DNA from: Photobacterium angustum
GTDB taxonomy: Bacteria; Pseudomonadota; Gammaproteobacteria; Enterobacterales; Vibrionaceae
Length of the DNA stretch: 64,000 nucleotides
Direction: 5' to 3'
Assembly (NCBI RefSeq): GCF_002954615.1
Contig: NZ_MSCJ01000001.1
Span: 1,364,001 to 1,428,000, forward strand
Below, in pieces: positions 28,024 to 37,960 of this stretch (positions are counted from its first letter, which is position 1; each line of letters opens with the position of its first letter). The notes under the pieces are model-generated. The model was not told the DNA's origin. It searched no databases and saw nothing but the letters and a program-made list of their open reading frames with translations. Position numbers and translations under genes: made by a program.

Positions 28024-29790
28024 TTAATTTTTAACAAAATCTTTCATCGTAATAAATTTAGTTTTAATTTTATTAGCGCTTGGTGAATCATAGCCATAGA
28101 TATCTTCACGCATTTGTACTTTACCATCATGATCAACCCATGCTGTTAGATATACAAAATCAACATCAATACGCTTAGATAAGCTCACTGTTTTTTGCTT
28201 TTGCGCATCTAACATTTGCTTAAATTCTGGAATGTTGCCACGATTTTGGTACTCAATCACATAGTTAGCAAGATCATAAGCGCGTTCAACACGTACACAA
28301 CCAGAGCTTAAATCACGCTTGGTTTTGCTAAACAACCCACGAGAAGGTGTGTCGTGCAAGAAAATCGCGTAATCATTTGGCATAAGGAACTTAACACGAC
28401 CAAGAGAATTACGAGGGCCAGGACCTTGCTGGAACTCGTGCGGAAATGTTTTTGGATTCACCGTCGCCCAATCAATACTGCTTGGTGGAATCACAGTGCG
28501 ATCACGCCAGCTATTTAAAATCTGCATATTATGCTGCTTTAAATAATCGATGTTGTGCTTCACTTTAGGGATAACATCATGTTGCTTGATTGTAATAGGT
28601 ACATTCCAGTATGGGTTTACAACCATGGTAGTAATCGCAGATGAGAATAAATTTGTAGGGCGGCTATCACGACCAACAATCACTTTAGATTCAAATACGA
28701 CGTTACCTTTATCAAACACTTCTAACTTATAGTTAGGAATGTTAACCCAAATATGAGGGCGATTTTCATTATGCTTATTTAAGGTAGCCACACGTAGCGT
28801 ATTCAATGCTAAACGACGCGCAATATCCGCATAAGGCATAACAAGTTGCTGAACAGTTGCCGCACCAATGATACCGTCACTTGCTAAACCATGACGTTTT
28901 TGGAATGCTTTTAAGCTTTCAAAAACAGCACCTGTATTCGAAATATTGTGTTCAACAGATAAACGGTCGTAATCAGCCTGATCCATATCACCAAGCGTAT
29001 ACAATACCTTAATCAGCTCATGCCCATTAGGCAGTGTTGCCCCTTTGCGATAAACCTGCTTAAAGTTTGATGTTGTTAATGTGTGAGCGGGTAAATTCTG
29101 ATATTTGGCAATCGCATCCATTGTTGGTTTAAATGCAATATAACTAGGACGGAATTGTTCAAGTCTAGCAAGTGTCATTGGATAAGCATCAACGCCATCG
29201 GCGTATTTGATCATCGACGACTTACTCATTTTAATAGGCTTAGACAAGAACAATACATCACGGTGAGTTGCAATGTAGTTTTGGAATGCGCGATACACAT
29301 AATAGGTATCAGTGGCTAACAAATCATAAGCTTGATCGTTATGTTCACTCTCAAGCTTATTCAGCTCAGAAAGACGTTGCGCTAACCCCGGTAGCATTTT
29401 GGTATCTGCAACAGCTTTTAACTGTAATTCAAACTCATCGCGCAGTGCTTTGTTTTGCCAAAAAGGATAGAACTTGTTCTCAGTATACGCTTGTTCAATC
29501 TGAGGCTTAAAACAAACTTTATTAACGGAGTCTGCACAAAGTGTATTGGTGCTAAACACTGTTTGGTTATTTAAAGAAGACCAATCAACAGTACCTGTAC
29601 TCGTTACAGGAGCTTCTCTATCATTTACAGGAGGAAATACGACAGAATCTTTATCCGGCCCTGTAATGTTCACATAGCTATGTGGTGCAATGGGTGCCGG
29701 TTCAACAGCAAAAGCACTACTCGGAAGAATCAAAGATAAAACAAGAAGCTTGCTGAAACGTTGAGTGACAACACGCTGAGGATTAAACAT
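28024..29790 (-). CDS. ldtD: L,D-transpeptidase of the YcbB/LdtD type
   Basis: 588 residues from ATG 29790 (a TTG two codons earlier is also possible; AGGGA is 11 nt from the ATG). Signal peptide ends near SSAFA. A peptidoglycan-binding domain (LKAFQKRHGLASDGIIGAAT) precedes the YkuD catalytic domain with FLHDTPS and the Cys in SSGCVRVE (about residue 498). Length matches the large YcbB group (about 600). Such enzymes form 3-3 crosslinks in periplasmic peptidoglycan and bypass penicillin-binding proteins. Monocistronic. Confidence 0.92.
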   Translation of the reverse strand: MFNPQRVVTQRFSKLLVLSLILPSSAFAVEPAPIAPHSYVNITGPDKDSVVFPPVNDREAPVTSTGTVDWSSLNNQTVFSTNTLCADSVNKVCFKPQIEQAYTENKFYPFWQNKALRDEFELQLKAVADTKMLPGLAQRLSELNKLESEHNDQAYDLLATDTYYVYRAFQNYIATHRDVLFLSKPIKMSKSSMIKYADGVDAYPMTLARLEQFRPSYIAFKPTMDAIAKYQNLPAHTLTTSNFKQVYRKGATLPNGHELIKVLYTLGDMDQADYDRLSVEHNISNTGAVFESLKAFQKRHGLASDGIIGAATVQQLVMPYADIARRLALNTLRVATLNKHNENRPHIWVNIPNYKLEVFDKGNVVFESKVIVGRDSRPTNLFSSAITTMVVNPYWNVPITIKQHDVIPKVKHNIDYLKQHNMQILNSWRDRTVIPPSSIDWATVNPKTFPHEFQQGPGPRNSLGRVKFLMPNDYAIFLHDTPSRGLFSKTKRDLSSGCVRVERAYDLANYVIEYQNRGNIPEFKQMLDAQKQKTVSLSKRIDVDFVYLTAWVDHDGKVQMREDIYGYDSPSANKIKTKFITMKDFVKN

Positions 29791-30169
29791 CTTCAAAGCG
29801 ATCCCTATCTAATAAAAGAAGAAAGATATCCGTATTAAAGTAACCAAACGTACATTTACAACCATGTAACGCTCATATATACGGTACACAAACAAAATAG
29901 CCTGTATAAAGGCCAATATCGGTATATTTAGACAAATTTTCAATCACGATACAATTCAAATAACGCAACTTTAAACGTTAAATATACCCTATCAAGATTT
30001 TTTATATTGAATAACACACATTAAATGCAAATATCACATTGATTTTAAAGATAAAAAAAACGTCATTTGAAATGGTGTTCATAAAAACACCATTTATCTA
30101 AAATATTTATTAGTGCGAGTTAATCGGCATTTTATAGTGAGTTCGTCTCTATTTTGCTCAAAAATAAAT
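29791..30169. other. Intergenic region between ldtD and the DUF333 gene
   Basis: 379 bp, AT-rich. It holds the ldtD promoter region on the minus strand and the downstream hairpin of the DUF333 gene at 30050-30095. No small gene recognised. Confidence 0.45.
30050..30095 (-). terminator. Probable terminator of the DUF333 lipoprotein gene
   Basis: On the minus strand aaatggtgtt pairs with aacaccattt (10 bp), followed after 9 nt by eight T. The gap before the T-run makes it imperfect. Confidence 0.55.
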
Positions 30170-30427
30170 CTACTTATTGTTTTCGCGGTAAAAAGCCCAC
30201 TCTTCTACAACCTTACCATCCGCTAAATGACAATATCCCACCTCACCTTTTTCTTCTTTTTTAATTTCAAGTTTTCCGCCCTGCTCTTCACAGTAAACAG
30301 AAGCTGGATTAGCCATACCAACCGCTTCTTTTTTAGGTTGTTCTGGTTGTTTTGGCTCTTCTTTATTACACCCAACTAATGCGATACCAAAACCAATAAC
30401 GGCGAATAAAACTGTCCACTTTTTCAT
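30170..30427 (-). CDS. DUF333-domain lipoprotein
   Basis: 85 residues with lipobox ALVGC (lipidated Cys20), a charged Lys/Pro/Glu tether and a DUF333 domain (about 40-82) with NPASVYCEEQGGKLEI, GEVGYC and EEWAFYR; the two Cys probably form a disulfide. DUF333 lipoproteins are small, and their function is poorly known. The gene is divergent from yjjI across a 123-bp spacer that contains a palindrome. Confidence 0.85.
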   Translation of the reverse strand: MKKWTVLFAVIGFGIALVGCNKEEPKQPEQPKKEAVGMANPASVYCEEQGGKLEIKKEEKGEVGYCHLADGKVVEEWAFYRENNK

Positions 30428-30450
30428 ATTGTTCCCTTACTATAATTCGC

Positions 30451-30467
30451 TTTTCCATTTTGGAAAA
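30451..30467. promoter_or_regulatory. Palindrome between the DUF333 gene and yjjI
   Basis: ttttcca and tggaaaa form a perfect 7-bp inverted repeat around a 3-bp centre, 24 bp before the DUF333 gene start and 84 bp before yjjI. It is a candidate operator; the regulator is not known. Confidence 0.3.
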
Positions 30468-30550
30468 TACACATTAATTCTTTTTCACTTCTGGAAATAA
30501 CTAATCTCATCTAAAGTGCCGCCAAACTATAACAATGCACGGTACGAGCA

Positions 30551-32095
30551 ATGTCATTACAATCCAAAATGAAACAGATTATTACTTCTTCTACATTAAG
30601 CCCGAAACAAAAAACATTATTTCTCTCTCTCGAGGCTGAAGCAATTGTAGACTATATGTCAGTGAGTGACGAAATTTTAGAAGCAAAAAATGAAGGTATT
30701 ATCTGTGATATGTTCGAAGGTAATGCGCCTTTTAAGCCTCGCTACGTATTACCCGACTATGCTAAATACTTACAGAATGGTTCCAGCTATTTAGAGCTAG
30801 AGCCCGCAAAAAACCTAGATGATGCACTCAATGCGCTCACCATTATTTATCATCACGTACCTTCTGTAACTAACTATCCCGTTTATATCGGTCAACTTGA
30901 TGATTTATTGTTACCGTTTGTAAATAGTGAACCTGAAACTGATATTTACAACAAGTTAAAACGTTTTTGGATTATGCTCGACCGCACCCTACCCGATGCG
31001 TTTATGCATGCCAATATTGGTCCAACTGATAACATTATTTGCCGTACTATTTTAAAGATTGATGCAGAGCTTAAGCAGGTCGCACCTAACCTTACTTTTA
31101 TGTACGACGCTGAAATATCGCCAATATCTTTACTCGAACAAGCTTGCCAAAATATTTGTGAATGCAGTAAGCCCCATATTGCCAACTACCCAATGTTTAA
31201 GGATACGTTTGGCAAGCAAGGCTTTGGTATTGTTAGTTGCTACAACTCACTGCCATTAGCAGGCGGTGCAAATACTCTTGTACGTTTAAACTTGAAAGCG
31301 GCAGCAGAAAAAGCAACTGATGTAGATAACTTCATCAACCAAGTGCTACCGTATTATTGCCAAATGACTTTCGGACTCATTGAAGCACGTTCAGCATTTC
31401 TTCATGAAGAATCAAACTTCTTTAATAGCTTTTTAGTACAAGAACAATTAATTGATGAAAACCGTTTCGCCCCAATGTTTGGTATCTATGGTATGGCTGA
31501 AGCGGTCAATTTATTACTAGAAAAATCAGGATCAACGGAAAAATATGGTCACAGTGATTCAGCCAATGCATTAGCATTATCTATCACCCAACTATTAAGT
31601 GACATTGTCACGAATACACCAGTAAAATATGGTTATAACCAGCGAGCGTTATTGCACTCGCAAGGTGGTATTAGCTGCGATAAAAACGTAACGCCAGGGA
31701 TCCGTATCCCTTATGGCACAGAGCCTGATCCTGTTTTACACATTAAAGCGCTGGCTGCGCATCATCAGTATTATCTAGCAGGGATCAGCGATATTTTAAC
31801 CATTGATGAAACTATTAAACAGAATCCACTCGCCATGGTTACCTTATTTAAAGGCGCGCTAAGTATGGGATTTCGTGAATTTACTGCAAACGTCCACTCA
31901 AACGATCTTGTTCGAGTAACAGGCTATATGATTAAGCTGTCTGATGTTGCTAAATTCAAAGAGGAAGGATCACGCACCAATACGACATGGTTAGGCTCAG
32001 AAGCCAGTGAGCAAACCGACATTTTGAAACGTCTACCTCGTGTATTAAGTCACGAGCAAGCACCTCATTATTCACATCTCTCTATTGAGATTTAA
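30551..32095 (+). CDS. yjjI: YjjI-family glycine radical enzyme
   Basis: 514 residues, the size of E. coli YjjI (516). The C-terminal glycyl-radical motif is RVTGYM with Gly458. Unlike pyruvate formate-lyases it is short and lacks the larger N-terminal part. It is followed 14 bp later by its activating enzyme gene yjjW, forming an operon. The reaction is not established; in E. coli the pair lies beside deoCABD, whereas no deo genes are present here. Activity requires anaerobic conditions because the radical is oxygen-sensitive. Confidence 0.92.
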   Translation: MSLQSKMKQIITSSTLSPKQKTLFLSLEAEAIVDYMSVSDEILEAKNEGIICDMFEGNAPFKPRYVLPDYAKYLQNGSSYLELEPAKNLDDALNALTIIYHHVPSVTNYPVYIGQLDDLLLPFVNSEPETDIYNKLKRFWIMLDRTLPDAFMHANIGPTDNIICRTILKIDAELKQVAPNLTFMYDAEISPISLLEQACQNICECSKPHIANYPMFKDTFGKQGFGIVSCYNSLPLAGGANTLVRLNLKAAAEKATDVDNFINQVLPYYCQMTFGLIEARSAFLHEESNFFNSFLVQEQLIDENRFAPMFGIYGMAEAVNLLLEKSGSTEKYGHSDSANALALSITQLLSDIVTNTPVKYGYNQRALLHSQGGISCDKNVTPGIRIPYGTEPDPVLHIKALAAHHQYYLAGISDILTIDETIKQNPLAMVTLFKGALSMGFREFTANVHSNDLVRVTGYMIKLSDVAKFKEEGSRTNTTWLGSEASEQTDILKRLPRVLSHEQAPHYSHLSIEI

Positions 32096-32109
32096 GAGTT
32101 AACAATTTA

Positions 32110-32982
32110 ATGATTTCAGCCACTATTAGTAAGATACTTAATTTTTCGTGTGTTGATGGACCCGGCAACCGAATGGTGATTTTTTTTCAAGGATGCAACT
32201 ATAACTGCAAAAATTGCCATAACCCACAAACCATCGGTGTTTGTAACCATTGCGCAGACTGTGTAGAGCATTGCCCAACACAAGCATTACAAACTATTCA
32301 TACGGAAAATGAAAAAACTAAAGTGGCATGGAATCAAGCCTTATGTACTGAATGTGATAAGTGTATTGAGGTTTGCCCTCGGCAAGCAAGCCCCAAAACC
32401 ATGACGATGACTGTTTATGAATTAATTGAAAAAATTCATGAAAATAGATTATTTATTAATGGTATTACCGTTTCAGGTGGCGAGGCATCACTTAATTTAC
32501 CTTTTATTATTTCGCTATTTCGTTTGATCAAAACGACTGCATCACTGAAACATTTAACATGCATGATAGACAGTAATGGCAGTTTAAGCGTAACAGGTTG
32601 GAAACACCTTACCCCCTACCTTGATGGCGCGATGATTGACTTAAAAGCATGGCACGATGAAACGCATAAATGGTTAACTAACAGAAGTAACTACCGGGTT
32701 TTTGAAACGATGAACTTTCTTCATGCTCAAAAAAAATTACATGAAATAAGGCTTCTGCATATTCCTAATAAAACAGACTTTATGGAGCAGATAGAAAAAG
32801 TGGCGTATTACTTAAGGCCATTTTCAAGCACTGTAAAAATAAAGCTCAATGCTTTTAGGCATCATGGTGTGGTAGGTGATGCGCTCAACTGGGATGAGTG
32901 TAACCAAGAAGAAATAAATCAATTAGCTAACGGGTTATCAGAGCGTGGTGTGAAAAACCTGCTTACTTCTACTCTTTATTAA
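32110..32982 (+). CDS. yjjW: YjjW glycine radical enzyme activase (radical SAM)
   Basis: 290 residues. The radical-SAM cluster motif CxxxCxxC is Cys29, Cys33, Cys36. Two ferredoxin-like 4Fe-4S motifs follow: Cys45/48/51/55 and Cys79/82/85/89. This layout is typical of glycyl-radical activases, which cleave S-adenosylmethionine and install the radical on the partner enzyme. The partner is YjjI, encoded immediately upstream. Confidence 0.92.
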   Translation: MISATISKILNFSCVDGPGNRMVIFFQGCNYNCKNCHNPQTIGVCNHCADCVEHCPTQALQTIHTENEKTKVAWNQALCTECDKCIEVCPRQASPKTMTMTVYELIEKIHENRLFINGITVSGGEASLNLPFIISLFRLIKTTASLKHLTCMIDSNGSLSVTGWKHLTPYLDGAMIDLKAWHDETHKWLTNRSNYRVFETMNFLHAQKKLHEIRLLHIPNKTDFMEQIEKVAYYLRPFSSTVKIKLNAFRHHGVVGDALNWDECNQEEINQLANGLSERGVKNLLTSTLY

Positions 32983-33098
32983 ATCAAAAATTAAGATATT
33001 CCGCCTGCTGATAAAAGTGACACAATTAAATCACTCAGCAGTCGGAGTCTCTTCTTTAGGTACTAATTACTCAAAATATCTTTTGAAGTGAGCCTTAA

Positions 33099-34043
33099 TT
33101 AATCAATATCTGCACTTTTATCGTCAACGCCACAAAGAAGCAAAATTTGTTGATGTAACCAACGAACAGCGGGATCATTCATACTCGGTTGATGCCATAC
33201 AAGGCTGTAAGCTACCTTGCCATAATTAAACGGTAACGGCTTTTCAACAAGTGCTTTAGACTGTAATGCGGTACTTGCCCAACGTTTAGAGCAAGTAAAT
33301 AACAGATTGCTGTTATGGCACATCGTCGCTGCGCCACCAAAATCCGCGACATTCACAACTACTTTTCTTTTGTGGTGCTGTTGCGTTAATTGCATTTCAA
33401 AAAATGGCACACTTAAATCGCTATCTAAAATACCTATATGACCACAATTTAAATACTCTTCAACCGTTAGTTCTTTATCAACTAAAGGATGGTCATGCGC
33501 CATTAAGCAAACCATCTCGTCGGTAAACAATGTCTGCCATACTAAGTTATTTTGCACCAATGGTGGTTGACTCAGATCATGTGGCAAAATTACAAAATCC
33601 AACATGCCTTTGGTTAAACCATCAAAACCAATACTGTCTTTCGACCAAATATCAAAACGGACATTCGGCGCTTTTTTTAAGACATGAGCATAAAGACCAC
33701 CGGCTATTAATTCAAAAGTACTTTCACGCATCGCAAGTGAGAAACTGCCTTCATACACCTCAGGCTGAAACGCTTCTTTAGTCATGATCTGATTCATATC
33801 ACTGATCATTTGGTGGACAGTAGGACCTAAACGTCGAGCTAAAGGAGTAGAAATTAGCTTATTGCCATGACGATAAAAGAGTTCGTCATTGAGGTTATCT
33901 CGTAATTGGCTGAGTGTTTTACTGACAGATGAAGGGCTTACACATAATCGCTCTGCACATGCCGTAACACTTAACGTATCTAGCATTACGTGCAACGTAA
34001 TTAAGTGTTTCATACTTATACGAGAAAGTTTAATTAAATCCAT
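33099..34043 (-). CDS. LysR-family transcriptional regulator
   Basis: 314 residues with an N-terminal winged helix-turn-helix (about 10-68, with LSVTACAERLCVSPSSVSKT) and a C-terminal effector-binding domain. It is convergent with yjjIW and in the same direction as folE, but separated from folE by a terminator. Target genes are unknown; control of a neighbour is possible but not shown. Confidence 0.88.
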   Translation of the reverse strand: MDLIKLSRISMKHLITLHVMLDTLSVTACAERLCVSPSSVSKTLSQLRDNLNDELFYRHGNKLISTPLARRLGPTVHQMISDMNQIMTKEAFQPEVYEGSFSLAMRESTFELIAGGLYAHVLKKAPNVRFDIWSKDSIGFDGLTKGMLDFVILPHDLSQPPLVQNNLVWQTLFTDEMVCLMAHDHPLVDKELTVEEYLNCGHIGILDSDLSVPFFEMQLTQQHHKRKVVVNVADFGGAATMCHNSNLLFTCSKRWASTALQSKALVEKPLPFNYGKVAYSLVWHQPSMNDPAVRWLHQQILLLCGVDDKSADID

Positions 34044-34093
34044 CTGCGACCTTTAATATATAAGCCATAAAATCGATAATTCAGCAGCATGAG

Positions 34094-34128
34094 ATAAAAA
34101 AATGCTAGTCAATAAAGGACTAGCATTT
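34094..34128 (-). terminator. Terminator of folE
   Basis: aaatgctagtc (34100-34110) pairs with gactagcattt (34118-34128); on the minus strand seven T follow. Confidence 0.88.
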
Positions 34129-34192
34129 CTGTTCATTTATTAATAGCACATGCTGTTTTTATTTTAATTTCAACAATAGCGAAAACTATTAT

Positions 34193-34846
34193 TTATCGAA
34201 TACCGTTTAAAAACTCTGCACGCGTCGCTGAGTTTTTCTTAAAAATACCGCCAAGCGCTGTGGTTGTTGTTACGCTCGTTGCATCCATTACACCACGCGC
34301 TTTTACGCAATAATGCGTTGCATCAATCGTTACTGCGACATCATCACTTTCTAATAATGTTTGAAGTGCGACTAACACTTGTTGTGTTAAACGCTCTTGA
34401 ACTTGTGGGCGTTGAGCAAAGAAACGAACAATACGGTTAATTTTGGATAAACCAATAATTTTCCCACGCGGAATATAAGCAACCGTCGCTTTACCATCAA
34501 TCGTTACTAAATGGTGCTCACACGTACTGGTTAACGTGATGTCTTTAACTCGCACCATTTCATCACACTTCATTTTATTTTCAATAACTGTGATTTTAGG
34601 GAAATTGGCATAGTCTAAGCCAGAAAATACTTCATCTACGTACATTTTCGCAATACGATGCGGGGTTTCAACCAAGCTATCATCAGTCAGATCTAGCGCG
34701 AGCAACGATAAGATCTCACGCATGTGGTATTCAATCTTTTCTTTTTTCTCTTCGCGGCTAACATTTTGCTCAACCATTGGGGTTTCAAGACCACGGGCTG
34801 CTAATGCATCACGAACTAGTACTGCAGATTCACTTAATGCTGTCAT
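34193..34846 (-). CDS. folE: GTP cyclohydrolase I
   Basis: 217 residues from ATG 34846, chosen for GGAGG 6 nt upstream and alignment with E. coli FolE (222); the longer frame to 34888 is not needed. Signature segments: [40 protein letters not shown] with the zinc Cys and His pair, [20 protein letters not shown] and [14 protein letters not shown]. It converts GTP to dihydroneopterin triphosphate, the first step of folate synthesis. Divergent from moeA-moeB, an arrangement found in other Vibrionaceae. Confidence 0.95.
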   Translation of the reverse strand: MTALSESAVLVRDALAARGLETPMVEQNVSREEKKEKIEYHMREILSLLALDLTDDSLVETPHRIAKMYVDEVFSGLDYANFPKITVIENKMKCDEMVRVKDITLTSTCEHHLVTIDGKATVAYIPRGKIIGLSKINRIVRFFAQRPQVQERLTQQVLVALQTLLESDDVAVTIDATHYCVKARGVMDATSVTTTTALGGIFKKNSATRAEFLNGIR

Positions 34847-35151
34847 TCTTTTCCTCCAACTGGCACAGGCTGAAATGCAATAAAACAAGCCTGTTTTCGC
34901 TCGCCAGCGCTAAAAACATACGCAGAATACCTCCAAATGAAAATAATTACACCTCCCATTTATTAGGGATTAGTCCAATTGGCCTAATTTTGGCATAATC
35001 AATCCCTTACAGCCCTTAACAATAAAGGGTAAAATCATAATTAAGCGATTTAATACGTGGTTTGAAGGGCTATTAATATTTATCATTTTACTAATGCTCT
35101 TGCTTCAAAGCCACTATGATTCAAATTAACAATAACGAGATGGATACCATT

Positions 35152-36387
35152 ATGGGATGCTGCGACGTACCTGGCCTTATGCCCGTTGAAACTGCCATTG
35201 AAAATATTCTTGAGCAAGTTTCCTCTACAACTACAACATCAACGGTAGCATTAGCCGATGCAATGGGATTAGTGCTAGCGCAAGATATTCTTTCGCCTAT
35301 CAACGTACCACCATTTGCGAACTCGGCAATGGATGGTTACGCGCTTCGTGCTGAAGACTTAGCAAATACAGATACATTGATTTTAGCGGGTAAATCTTTC
35401 GCTGGTGTTCCATTTGAAGGTAAATGTCAGCAAGGTCAATGTATACGTATTATGACGGGTGCTGAAATGCCTGCTGGTACAGATACCGTGATTATGCAAG
35501 AGGAAACGTCTGTTGATGGTGAGAACATCACTTTTAATATCAAGCCAAAAGCGAATGATAACGTGCGCCCAATTGGTGATGACGTAAGCCTTGGTGAAAC
35601 TGTGCTAGTAACAGGTACACGTTTAACTGCGCGTGAAATGCCTTTACTTGCATCACTTGGTATTGCAGAGCTTGAAACGTACCACCGCCCGAAAGTGGCT
35701 TTCTTTTCTACTGGTGACGAATTACGTCCAGTAGGCGAAACACTAGAAGCTGGTCAAATCTACGACAGCAATCGCTACGGTATTCGCGCTCTACTAGAAA
35801 AATTTGGTTGTGAAGTACTAGATTTAGGCATTATTCCGGACTGCCCTGAAAAACTGCGTGACGCATTTTTAAAAGGCTCAACAGAAGCCGACGTATTAAT
35901 CACATCAGGTGGCGTTAGTGTCGGTGAAGCGGATTACACCAAAGATATTTTGGATCAAGAAGGCCAAATCGGTTTTTGGAAAATAGCGATGAAACCGGGT
36001 AAACCTTTCGCGTTTGGTAAAATTAATAATGCTTGGTTCTGTGGCCTACCGGGCAACCCAGTATCAGCAATGCTGACTTTATACCAACTAGTACAACCTA
36101 TGCTGGCGAAACTAGCAGGTAACAGCCAATACCAACCGCCTGTTCGTGTAAAAGCAAAAGCGACAACAATGTTTAAAAAACGCCCTGGTCGTACCGATTT
36201 CCAACGTGGTATTTACAGCATTAACGTTGAAGGTCAATTAGAAGTAGCAACAACAGGCAATCAAGGCTCTGGTGCCTTTAGTTCAATGCACCTTGCTAAC
36301 TGCTTTGTGGTACTAGAGCAAGATCGTGGTCGCGTTCAAGCGGGTGAAGATGTGACTATCGAAATATTCAACCACACCTTGTACTAA
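35152..36387 (+). CDS. moeA: Molybdopterin molybdenumtransferase MoeA
   Basis: 411 residues from ATG 35152, the same as E. coli MoeA; upstream ATGs at 35116 and 35140 would extend it by 12 or 4 residues. Conserved parts: PPFANSAMDGYALR, RIMTGAEMPAGTDTV, FFSTGDEL, TSGGVSVGEADYTKD and FCGLPGNPVSAMLTL. It inserts molybdenum into adenylylated molybdopterin. Operon with moeB (16-bp gap). Confidence 0.95.
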   Translation: MGCCDVPGLMPVETAIENILEQVSSTTTTSTVALADAMGLVLAQDILSPINVPPFANSAMDGYALRAEDLANTDTLILAGKSFAGVPFEGKCQQGQCIRIMTGAEMPAGTDTVIMQEETSVDGENITFNIKPKANDNVRPIGDDVSLGETVLVTGTRLTAREMPLLASLGIAELETYHRPKVAFFSTGDELRPVGETLEAGQIYDSNRYGIRALLEKFGCEVLDLGIIPDCPEKLRDAFLKGSTEADVLITSGGVSVGEADYTKDILDQEGQIGFWKIAMKPGKPFAFGKINNAWFCGLPGNPVSAMLTLYQLVQPMLAKLAGNSQYQPPVRVKAKATTMFKKRPGRTDFQRGIYSINVEGQLEVATTGNQGSGAFSSMHLANCFVVLEQDRGRVQAGEDVTIEIFNHTLY

Positions 36388-36403
36388 GCAAACGGTATTT
36401 CTA

Positions 36404-37174
36404 ATGACAACAGAAAACACAAATAACGTTGAACTGACAGATGATGAAATGCTGCGGTATAACCGCCAAATAATTTTACGTCAGTTTGATTTTGAAGGCC
36501 AAGAAGCATTAAAGTCTTCTTCTATGCTTATCCTTGGTGCTGGAGGCTTAGGCTGTGCTTCTACGCAATATTTAGCCGCTGCTGGTGTGGGTAAATTAAC
36601 CCTGATTGATGATGATAAGGTTGAAGTTTCTAACCTTCAGCGTCAAGTGTTACACCATGATGCTACGGTTGGCCTATTAAAGGTCGATTCTGCAAAAGAA
36701 GCGTTATGTCGTATTAACCCATATCTTACGGTAGATACCATAGCCAAACGCTTAACCGATGAAGCGTTACTACCACTCATTGCAAGCCACGACATTGTTT
36801 TAGATTGTAGCGATAACGTTGATACCCGTAACCAACTTAACCGCCTATGCTTTAAAACCAAAACGCCGCTTATCTCTGGCGCAGCAATTCGTATGGAAGG
36901 TCAAATCAGTGTTTACACTTACCAAGATAACGAGCCGTGTTATCAATGTTTAAGTGCCCTATTTGGTCAACAAACATTAAGCTGTGTTGAAGCTGGCATT
37001 ATGTCGCCCGTTGTCGGTATCGTTGGTGCAGTTCAAGCAATGGAAGCAATCAAAGTGGTTGCCAACATGGGTACGCCATTAACTGGTAAACTGCTCATGC
37101 TAGATGCGCTTACAATGAGCTGGCGAGAAATGAAGTTAATGAAACAACCCACTTGCTCAGTTTGCGCTAATTGA
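36404..37174 (+). CDS. moeB: Molybdopterin-synthase adenylyltransferase MoeB
   Basis: 256 residues of the ThiF/MoeB/E1 family. ATP-binding GAGGLGCASTQYLAAAGVG, the RYNRQI segment near the N-terminus and two CxxC zinc pairs (CYQC and, at the C-terminus, CSVC) are present. It activates the C-terminal Gly of MoaD for sulfur transfer in molybdopterin synthesis. Downstream of moeA and probably co-transcribed. Confidence 0.94.
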   Translation: MTTENTNNVELTDDEMLRYNRQIILRQFDFEGQEALKSSSMLILGAGGLGCASTQYLAAAGVGKLTLIDDDKVEVSNLQRQVLHHDATVGLLKVDSAKEALCRINPYLTVDTIAKRLTDEALLPLIASHDIVLDCSDNVDTRNQLNRLCFKTKTPLISGAAIRMEGQISVYTYQDNEPCYQCLSALFGQQTLSCVEAGIMSPVVGIVGAVQAMEAIKVVANMGTPLTGKLLMLDALTMSWREMKLMKQPTCSVCAN

Positions 37175-37360
37175 TCATATCCGCTGTATATCTCATCCAT
37201 GAAATATACAGCGGTAATTCCTTTCACCCATCACTGCTTTACTAACGACTACCGCTAAGTCCCCTAGCCGATCGGTTTCACACAACTCAAGCTCAAATTT
37301 ATATATCGAGCATTTTTTTGCTAAAACACCTTAATACAAAAAATAAATTACGGGATAAAC

Positions 37361-37867
37361 ATGTTTAGTAAAAAGATCTTAGCAGCAGCCTTGCTTGCGT
37401 TGTCATTTAATGTCTCTGCAGCCACTGGTGACATTCCAGTCTCAAAAAAACTACTGATAGATAAACTATTAGCACAAACGGGGCAATCTGCCGTTGCTGT
37501 CGGTAGGCAATATTCAGATTTATTCACCCAGCAAATGACATTGATCTTAAAGCAATCTAAGCCCGATATTAATCCCAAAGCGTTTGACATTGTAGAAGAA
37601 GAGATCAGTGCCATCATGGATGAAGAGTTTGTGATCAACGACAGCTTCAAAACCATGATGTACCCAATCTACAATAAGCATTTCACTGAAGATGAACTGC
37701 GTAAAATGATTGAAATTAACGATACCGAATTTGGCAAAAAGTTAATTCGAGTAATGCCGCTTATCAATCAAGAAGGCATGTTAGTTGGACAAGAATTTGG
37801 ACAGAAATTAGGTCCGAAAATTCAAAAACGTATAACCAAGCGTTTTAAAGAAGAAGGGATAAAGTAA
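37361..37867 (+). CDS. DUF2059-domain periplasmic protein
   Basis: 168 residues with a signal peptide ending near VSAA and a helical DUF2059 domain (about 90-150, with YNKHFTEDELRKMIEINDTE FGKK). Exported, function unknown. Shares a bidirectional terminator with nupC. Confidence 0.85.
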   Translation: MFSKKILAAALLALSFNVSAATGDIPVSKKLLIDKLLAQTGQSAVAVGRQYSDLFTQQMTLILKQSKPDINPKAFDIVEEEISAIMDEEFVINDSFKTMMYPIYNKHFTEDELRKMIEINDTEFGKKLIRVMPLINQEGMLVGQEFGQKLGPKIQKRITKRFKEEGIK

Positions 37868-37890
37868 ACCGTTTACTCTTCAGGTATTAA

Positions 37891-37936
37891 AAAGCCGACT
37901 GTGACTATTTTTCTAGTACTCAGTCGGCTCTCTTAT
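37891..37936. terminator. Bidirectional terminator between the DUF2059 gene and nupC
   Basis: agccgactg (37893-37901) pairs with cagtcggct (37921-37929) around a long loop. Confidence 0.7.
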
Positions 37937-37960
37937 CCAATACTATTTTTCACTCTGCTA

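Noticed and set aside
32983..33060. Inverted repeat after yjjW as a terminator
   Set aside because: ctgctga pairs with tcagcag around a long loop, but no T-run follows, so a rho-independent terminator cannot be claimed.
35020..35130. Frame for a small hydrophobic peptide just before moeA
   Set aside because: The hydrophobic stretch looks tempting, but there is no ATG, GTG or TTG in frame before it.
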